Shown: in pieces, positions 58,820-64,000 of the stretch
Numbering within the stretch: position 1 is the first letter of the stretch
Layout of the letters: every line of letters starts with the position of its first letter
The notes under the pieces: generated by a model
Database searches by the model: none
The model's input: only the letters and a program-made list of their open reading frames with translations
What the model was told of the DNA's origin: nothing
Made by a program: the position numbers and the translations under genes
NCBI GenBank assembly: GCA_045541915.1
Contig: JAZQJZ010000039.1
Coordinates: 33,740-97,739 of the forward strand
DNA: 64,000 nucleotides
Direction of reading: 5' to 3'
Origin: RGIG5579 sp045541915
GTDB lineage: Bacteria > Bacillota > Clostridia > Oscillospirales > SIG627

Positions 58820-58848
58820 AGTATATCATAGCAAAAGGGATAATTCAA
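58820..58848 (-). promoter_or_regulatory. Promoter of the defence-like operon
   Basis: TTGAAT, 17-bp spacer, TATACT on the minus strand; leader about 30 nt. Confidence 0.7.
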
Positions 58849-58950
58849 GATTGAATCTGGGCACATCAGACCCGAAAAAACGGGGTGATTTCCGGCAAAA
58901 AAGGGAAGAGATCGCCGGTTCTTTCTGCTCCGGGAAAAATTGTTTCAAGA

Positions 58951-58982
58951 AAAAAAGCACTCGAATGAGTGCATTTTCTTTT
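58951..58982. terminator. GCACTC/GAGTGC-type terminator, copy 0
   Basis: AAAAAAAGCACTC-GAAT-GAGTGC, then ATTTTCTTTTT. GCACCGAAAAAGATATCA follows at 58994-59011, as it does after the copies at 59452 and 61451. Confidence 0.75.
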
Positions 58983-59091
58983 TGGCTCGTAGCACCGAAA
59001 AAGATATCATACTCTTTGGGGTGAAAAAACTTGATAACCTATTATGTCTTGTATAACTTAAAAAAGCAAGGTAAACCTTGCAAAACAACTT

Positions 59092-59204
59092 CTTCACTAT
59101 TCACTATTACCTATTACCTCCAAATATCTTCTCGGACGGATTTAGTGAAAAGTAAAGAGTGAACAGTGAAAAAAGTAAAACCTTCCCGAACTTCGTCCGA
59201 GAAG
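59092..59204. repeat. MITE-like nested inverted repeat
   Basis: Outer TTCACTATTCACTATTAC (59092) against GTAAAGAGTGAACAGTGAA (59152), and CTTCTCGGACG (59128-59138) against CGTCCGAGAAG (59194-59204). The crossed arrangement allows alternative folds. No gene in 58802-59518. Confidence 0.6.
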
Positions 59205-59314
59205 GTTTTTGGTTGCGGAGGGAGGACAGCACAAGGCATAAGTTCCACCAACCAAATCGAAGATTTGGGGTGTCACTTATTGAACTCCGGCCTCCGGGCT
59301 TTCGCCCTTTTCCT

Positions 59315-59510
59315 TTGCCTTTTTCGACCGATGCGGAGCCCGTACCGTCCCTTCATCCCCTTCGGGGCGGGACGGCACGTGCCCCAACGAGCCACGCTCG
59401 TCGGACTCATACTCTGAAAATCTTGTGATGCAGATCACACCATAAGCAAAAAGAAAAGCACTCGAATGAGTGCTTTTTCTTTTTGAGTAGAGGTGCCGAA
59501 AAAGATATCA
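59315..59510 (+). repeat. About 196-bp direct repeat, left copy
   Basis: Matches 61316-61512 with a few substitutions and one or two indels. It contains the CCGTCCC/GGGACGG hairpin, GACGAGC/GCTCGTC, a GCACTC/GAGTGC terminator and the motif CCGAAAAAGATATCA. Confidence 0.9.
59452..59486. terminator. GCACTC/GAGTGC-type terminator (end of the GH28-like gene)
   Basis: AAGAAAAGCACTC-GAAT-GAGTGCTTTTTCTTTTT, inside the left direct repeat; bidirectional. Confidence 0.8.
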
Positions 59511-59518
59511 ACGCGTTG

Positions 59519-60784
59519 CTAGTTTTTTATCGTTATTGCAGTTTCAGGATTGCAGATGATTTTGGGGTCTGAAAAGCCTTTTGGCAAAACCCGTTCCAGT
59601 TCTATGCTTTTTACATTTTTTCCTACAATAAAATTGATCTGCTCGCAGCCTTCCCGAGGAGTGACGGTACAATCTTTCATCCGCAACTCCATCGGCTCTT
59701 CTTCGGGGCAGTCGAGCTGCATCGGCAAACATACTCCGTGGAAGATGCAGTTTTCGAAGGTAATATCTGCCAAAGAACGGTTACAACACCACTTATGTCC
59801 AAATGGAAGACGCATGACGGCATCGGGATTATTAAATTCGCAATTTCGGATAACAATATTACCCGGCGTTTGCCTTATTGCCGCACGGTTGTCGCAATAA
59901 TACAGGAACGCATTGTGGCAGCTGTGGCGGCAGGCCGCTGTTGTATCGGCGCGTTTTTTCTTCTCTTCCGTGGAAAGACTCCCCCGAAAGCCATAGGTAG
60001 CAGGCGCGACTCCCTTGCAATTCTCAACTATCATATCGGTTGCACCAAAACGAAATATACTGCACGAACTTTCAAAATAGCAATCGCGAACCGTTACACC
60101 GATGTTATCAAAGCCTGCAATACAGTCGTCACCTGTCAAAAAGCGGCTGTTTTCAATGATTATATTATCACAGGTACGAGCGTCAAACCCATCGTGACCG
60201 CCCAAAACGGTGATACCCTCAACCTTTATATTTTTACTGTTTTGAATGGCGTGTGCCCAATTAGCGCTGTCGCAAATTGTATATCCTTTCAGAGTAACGT
60301 TTTCACAAAACCACATATTGATTGCATGAGGACCTCTGTATCCTTCTTCTCCTTGCTCATCAAAACAGTTTTGCCCGTTAATCTGTGAACCTTTTTCTCC
60401 TATAATCGAAATATCCCTGGCATTTATTGCTCGGATAATGGCATTGTTCCATCGTGAGTATGGAAATGACGATCTGCCAACGCTTGCGCCCGGAACAATG
60501 GTTGCTACAGGCTTATCTGCTTCTTCAGGTAAAATCGGTTCGATGGGATCGTTTATATAGGTCGTATAATCTTCGGGATCAATACTCCCCATCAACACCG
60601 CACCTTCAAGAAGATGTAGCGTAATTCCTGAACGTAATCTTAATCCGCCCGTCAAGAAAATTCCGCCGGGGATGACAACCTCGCCGCCACCGTTCAAAAA
60701 ACAATCGTCGATCGCTTTTTGAACTTGATGAGTGCATAGCGTTCCGTCCGTTTTTGCGCCATAATCAAGGATGTTGTAAATCAT
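59519..60784 (-). CDS. GH28-like (polygalacturonase-type) right-handed beta-helix protein
   Basis: 421 residues. It opens with the pectate-lyase-3/GH28 start YNILDYGAKTDGTLCTHQVQKAI, followed by GGEVVIPGGIFLTGGLRLRSG (N-terminal cap), then parallel beta-helix repeats with recurring NIIIENS, NIVIRNC and DITFENC turns. The catalytic region reads GHDGFDARTC and LTGDDCIAGF, where the paired Asp of GH28 is present, but the usual NTDG, GHG and RIK motifs are altered, so activity on galacturonan is uncertain. No signal peptide: an intracellular glycosidase is expected. The gene is more AT-rich than its neighbours and sits alone between two copies of a 196-bp repeat, suggesting acquisition. Confidence 0.8.
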   Translation of the reverse strand: MIYNILDYGAKTDGTLCTHQVQKAIDDCFLNGGGEVVIPGGIFLTGGLRLRSGITLHLLEGAVLMGSIDPEDYTTYINDPIEPILPEEADKPVATIVPGASVGRSSFPYSRWNNAIIRAINARDISIIGEKGSQINGQNCFDEQGEEGYRGPHAINMWFCENVTLKGYTICDSANWAHAIQNSKNIKVEGITVLGGHDGFDARTCDNIIIENSRFLTGDDCIAGFDNIGVTVRDCYFESSCSIFRFGATDMIVENCKGVAPATYGFRGSLSTEEKKKRADTTAACRHSCHNAFLYYCDNRAAIRQTPGNIVIRNCEFNNPDAVMRLPFGHKWCCNRSLADITFENCIFHGVCLPMQLDCPEEEPMELRMKDCTVTPREGCEQINFIVGKNVKSIELERVLPKGFSDPKIICNPETAITIKN

Positions 60785-61315
60785 ATATATGCTCTCCTTT
60801 ATTCTCGTTTGTCAAACGGATTCTATTATACACGTTATAGTGCTTGATATTATTGTGTTGGATTATATATCCATTATAACATAACCAGCAGAAAACACAA
60901 TGTAATTGTTAAAAGTGTTGATCTTTTGTTAAGGGATATTTGTTTCTCAATTCTATCACTATTAACAAGGCAAGACACAAACATTTAATAGCCAGGAAAA
61001 TAAAAATGGCAAACGCTACGAAAACAAACGCAAAATCAACCCATAAAAGCCCAGGTATTTAGTTCAAGTCCTCCCCAAAGGTCGTTTTGGAGAAATGATA
61101 TCTTTTGAATTGCACCTTGAAAAATGGCACGAAAAAACCCAGAAACCGCCTAGGTTTCTGGATTTTCCGAACCGATATCTTTTTCGGTTCGCATTGTTGG
61201 CCTCTGGGGTGGAACCCTTACCACACGACCTCCGGGATTATTTTTCCAAGGCAAGGCTTGGAAAACCACCTTGCGGTTCCCGAAAAAGCCATCGGGCACC
61301 TTTCGGTGCTGATCC

Positions 61316-61512
61316 TTGCCTTTTTCGACCGATGCGGAGCCCGTACCGTCCCTTCATCCCCTTCGGGGCGGGACGGCACGTGCCCCAACGAGCCACGCTC
61401 GTCGGTCTCATACTCTGAAAATCTTGTGATGCAGATCACACCATAAGCAAAAAGAAAAAGCACTCGAATGAGTGCTTTTTCTTTTTGGCAAGTTGCACCG
61501 AAAAAGATATCA
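61316..61512 (+). repeat. About 196-bp direct repeat, right copy
   Basis: Second copy of 59315-59510 (offset about 2001). Confidence 0.9.
61451..61489. terminator. GCACTC/GAGTGC-type terminator, right repeat
   Basis: AAAGAAAAAGCACTC-GAAT-GAGTGCTTTTTCTTTTT. Confidence 0.8.
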
Positions 61513-61706
61513 CCGAATTTTTAGGAAAATCCGCTTGTGACAAGGCTTTTTCGGACTTTTTTATATTTTTTCTCGGTGCGTGTCATAGTTGATGATCTTT
61601 CTTGTCCCTTTTTATTGAGAACCGAAAAAGATATCACCTCAATCAAGTCATTTTCATTGAGGGCGTTTCTTGTCCATCATCTTCCTGGCTTTCAGTAAAA
61701 TCAAGT

Positions 61707-63965
61707 TTATACCTTTTTGCGCTTTCTTCTCAGCACAATAGTAACAACGAGCAAAACGACAATTACACCTACCAAAACAGCAGCCAACAAAGGCCATGGA
61801 AATGCGGCAGGAATATCGATGTTCAACTCTTTAGAGGAAGTAAAGAATGATGAAAAACCGGTGGTATAAAAGGTGATGCTTTCCACACTGCCGTCATCAT
61901 AGGTGGTGTACTCTGCCTTTCCCAGCGACTCGATAGATCTATCTTCCAAAATGTGATAAACAAACAGATCGCTGTCGCCTTTCAGCACTCCTTTTTCAAG
62001 CCGAACGGTTACGGCAATCGGGAAGCCAAGGTCTTCGTGTCCTTCAAAAGAGAGGGGGAATATTTTGGCCTCCTCAAGCGTGTCGATGCCGTTAAGCTCC
62101 GCAACGTCATTGATCAGTTCTTCCGTGTCGGCTGCAAACTCTCCGGGTCGAACGGTCTGCAGGATACTCTGTACGTTGACAAGCTTTCCGTTCAGCTCCT
62201 CATCTGTTAAGCCTGCGTAATGCTCCTGCTCCTCACTTGTCATTTTGCCAACCTCAACGGCAGCTGAGGCCGTTTTTTCTGCACCGCCTGACTCCGCGGG
62301 AGGAATTTCAAAATCCTGATTCCTGTCAGGAGGAATAACGATGGGTTCTTCACCGTTATCGGGATCGGGATTGTTGTCCATTCCGTCGTTGTTGTCAAAT
62401 TCTATTGTGAAGATGATATTTTCGTCATTCTCCTTGACCTGGTATGTCCAGCCGGACTCGCTGATCAGTGCAGCATAATCATAGTTTTCCGCTTGTGCCG
62501 TGCCGGAGATACCGCTGTTGCTTCGGTTCACCTTTGCTTCTCCGGCGGGAGCAACCTTAATCGTGATGGACATCACACCGTTGAGATCGATCGATGTACC
62601 GTCTTCGGCAGATATAAAATCTCCTCCGTCATTCAGCTTGTACTGTACTGTTCCTGTTTGATTGTTTGCGGCTCTGATTACAATGAAAGCTGTTTTTGTT
62701 TGTGGGGGATTATCGCCTTTGTTGTTTTCACCGTCTTCATTGCCGCCGGGAGATGCTTCCTTTGCCACTACCGAAAAAGCAATATCTTTTGGAACGCTGT
62801 CAATGGTCTGACTGTGGGCGGAAATGCTGGTCTTTCCGTTGTTGACAAACAGTGTTGTGCGGAAACCGTTTTCAGCTTCCACTCTTACTTCCATAGTATC
62901 GGGATCAAAGTTCGTTAATGTAATGATATCGGTTTCGGTCAAATATTGACCATTGGTTTTATCTGCTGTTACGGTTACATCTCCGATTTTCCAAGAGCCC
63001 TCACCAAACCACACGATATACTTACCCGCTTGATTGGGATTATCGCCGTTGTTGTTATTTTCGTCATCGCCTTCATTGCCGCCCGGAACCGCTTCTTTTT
63101 CAAATACCATAAAAGTAAGGTCGTATGGGATACCGCCGTCGTGGTCATTTGCGGAAATGCTGGTCTTTCCGTTGGTGACCTTTAGTATCAAGCCAAACCT
63201 GTCTTCAGCTCCCACTCTCACTTCCATAGTATCGGGGTCGAAGTTCGTTAGTGTAATTATTTCAATTGTGCTGATCTTTTGCGTGCCGGTTTTATCCGCC
63301 GTTACGGTGACATCTCCGATTTTCCAGGAACCGGTACCAAAGGATACGTTATGATAGGATGCCGGCTCCGACGATACTGAGCCGTTACTGTAAACATGGG
63401 ATTTATTGCCAATCCAAATCAAGTCACCGTTTACGGGAACATTTTGTATGCCGTCATTCTCGCCCGGCCAGAAATTTGTCAGCAGATACCCAGCCCCCAT
63501 GCAATAGTGGCACTTCCAGCCTACTGCTTTTGAATCCTTGCAGTTTGAACTCTGGCACTCCTGTTTTCCTTTGCCGTCACATCCGTTGCAAATATTCCAA
63601 CCCGGAACAGTGTGGCAAGCTACACAGCGCATTTTTCCGCTTCCGTTGCAGTTTCCGCAGACGCCTTCATCAAGGACTTCGCCGGCGCCGTTGCGCATTT
63701 TTCCGTCGCCGTTACAGTTGGGGCAGGTGTAATAGCCGTCATCACAGCCTTTGCCCGACTCTCCTGTGCATTTGCTTTTACCTTCGCCGCCGCAGACGCC
63801 GCATGTAACCTCGCCGGTATTGTTACATACCTTGCAGTGAAACTCCCCTGTGGTGTTGCAGTGATGACATTCTGCAAGATCCCTTGCGTACGCTATCGTG
63901 GCAAAAGAACCGCAGAGAACAGCAAAAGCAAGGGTCAATGCCAAAACACGTATTGTTTTTTTCAT
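61707..63965 (-). CDS. Secreted cysteine-rich (DnaJ-type zinc-motif) surface protein with tandem beta-domains
   Basis: 752 residues. Signal peptide (MKKTIRVLALTLAFAVL..., cleavage near AYARD). Residues 30-165 hold at least eight CxxC pairs in CxxCxGxG-like order (CHHCNTTGEFHCKVC, CGVCGGEGKSKC, CPNCNGDG, CGNCNGSG, CNGCDGKG), as in the DnaJ zinc-binding region, but here outside the cell. Two tandem copies of a roughly 100-residue beta-domain follow, each with GSWKIGDVTVTADKT, ITLTNFDPDTMEVRV and NGKTSISA, each closed by PGGNE and an Asn/Asp linker. A third beta-domain, a helical region, one C-terminal membrane helix and RRKRKK come last. The ATG at 63965 follows AGGAGGGACC. Ligand unknown. Confidence 0.8.
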   Translation of the reverse strand: MKKTIRVLALTLAFAVLCGSFATIAYARDLAECHHCNTTGEFHCKVCNNTGEVTCGVCGGEGKSKCTGESGKGCDDGYYTCPNCNGDGKMRNGAGEVLDEGVCGNCNGSGKMRCVACHTVPGWNICNGCDGKGKQECQSSNCKDSKAVGWKCHYCMGAGYLLTNFWPGENDGIQNVPVNGDLIWIGNKSHVYSNGSVSSEPASYHNVSFGTGSWKIGDVTVTADKTGTQKISTIEIITLTNFDPDTMEVRVGAEDRFGLILKVTNGKTSISANDHDGGIPYDLTFMVFEKEAVPGGNEGDDENNNNGDNPNQAGKYIVWFGEGSWKIGDVTVTADKTNGQYLTETDIITLTNFDPDTMEVRVEAENGFRTTLFVNNGKTSISAHSQTIDSVPKDIAFSVVAKEASPGGNEDGENNKGDNPPQTKTAFIVIRAANNQTGTVQYKLNDGGDFISAEDGTSIDLNGVMSITIKVAPAGEAKVNRSNSGISGTAQAENYDYAALISESGWTYQVKENDENIIFTIEFDNNDGMDNNPDPDNGEEPIVIPPDRNQDFEIPPAESGGAEKTASAAVEVGKMTSEEQEHYAGLTDEELNGKLVNVQSILQTVRPGEFAADTEELINDVAELNGIDTLEEAKIFPLSFEGHEDLGFPIAVTVRLEKGVLKGDSDLFVYHILEDRSIESLGKAEYTTYDDGSVESITFYTTGFSSFFTSSKELNIDIPAAFPWPLLAAVLVGVIVVLLVVTIVLRRKRKKV

Positions 63966-64000
63966 ATGACAGGTCCCTCCTTGTGTAAAATTCAATCATT

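Larger units (their letters stand above)
60785..61706. repeat. Hairpin-rich intergenic region; no gene seen
   Basis: 60785-61030 is AT-rich, with the promoter region of the GH28-like gene (two TATAAT-like boxes on the minus strand, no clear -35). From 61030 there are several small hairpins: CCAGAAACC/GGTTTCTGG (61139-61161), GAACCG/CGGTTC around ATATCTTTTT, and TTTTCCAAG/CTTGGAAAA (61242-61265). Then comes the right 196-bp repeat, then 61513-61706 with a further CCGAAAAAGATATCA at 61622. Short frames across it share a tail with frames near 59300 only because of the repeat. Confidence 0.75.

Noticed and set aside
59208..59270. Possible tRNA remnant (GGTTGCGGAGGGAGGAC and CCAACC)
   Set aside because: Only a 7-bp stem can be drawn; no anticodon, D or T arms can be fitted.
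59159..59428. Open frame with a tail identical to one at 61095-61418
   Set aside because: The shared tail comes from the 196-bp direct repeat. Neither frame has a ribosome site, and both run through hairpins.

Overview
The window reads as chromosome of an uncultured, probably gut-dwelling anaerobic Clostridia (Oscillospirales or Christensenellales-like; this is inference). The signs are strong AGGAGG-type ribosome sites, textbook sigma-A promoters that nearly all have a 17-bp spacer, U-tract terminators after most genes, lipoproteins and single-membrane surface proteins, pyruvate:ferredoxin oxidoreductase, a PPi-type phosphofructokinase, several AraC-controlled glycan-use loci and many intergenic hairpin repeats. 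No rRNA, tRNA, CRISPR array, transposase or integrase gene was found.

Layout. 1-10.2 kb: housekeeping and surface genes (a DapL-like aminotransferase cut by the window edge, an NlpC/P60-like lipoprotein, a small-export-family membrane protein, an rRNA methyltransferase-GreA-surface protein-HAD operon, a YifB/ComM ATPase). 10.4-14 kb: nifJ. 14-15.9 kb: an 800-bp cluster of intergenic repeats, then a divergent XRE regulator/SLOG-protein cassette. 15.9-24.2 kb: CapA-like protein, 2-hydroxyacid dehydrogenase, SPFH protein, MFS transporter, and an AraC-controlled operon of two sugar-isomerase-like proteins and a Gfo/Idh/MocA dehydrogenase. 24.2-25 kb: a second XRE/SLOG cassette. 25-37 kb: DUF4838 and GH39 glycosidases, an MgtE-like membrane domain, a galactofuranose glycan cluster (two GT2 and Glf), an EamA transporter with a glycosidase-like protein, and PPi-phosphofructokinase. 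37-49.5 kb: a gene remnant, MATE and sodium-symporter genes, an AraC/dehydrogenase/NagB locus, a P-loop kinase-like protein, an N-acetyl sugar amidotransferase, an SDR/AraC pair, a hairpin array lodged inside a terminator, and a GH3 hexosaminidase-like enzyme. 49.7-58.8 kb: an SGNH lipoprotein, then a three-gene operon with the look of a defence system. 58.9-64 kb: repeats flanking a GH28-like gene, and a large cysteine-rich surface protein.

How it fits together. Most of the accessory content is carbohydrate foraging: regulator, transporter, glycosidase and dehydrogenase modules, with amino-sugar entry to glycolysis through NagB, then PFP and NifJ. Two things stand out. (1) The 58786-to-50839 operon encodes an 1819-residue protein with LSm-like and cold-shock-like modules at its N-terminus and a C-terminal AAA ATPase, a small ATPase-like protein with no P-loop, and an AAA ATPase ending in a HEPN-type RX4H motif. 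I do not recognise it as a named system; an RNA-sensing, RNA-cleaving anti-phage system is my inference. (2) The two XRE/SLOG cassettes are divergent gene pairs. Each is bracketed by two copies of one terminator hairpin, and the hairpin differs between the two loci, as if the cassettes had entered terminators and duplicated them.
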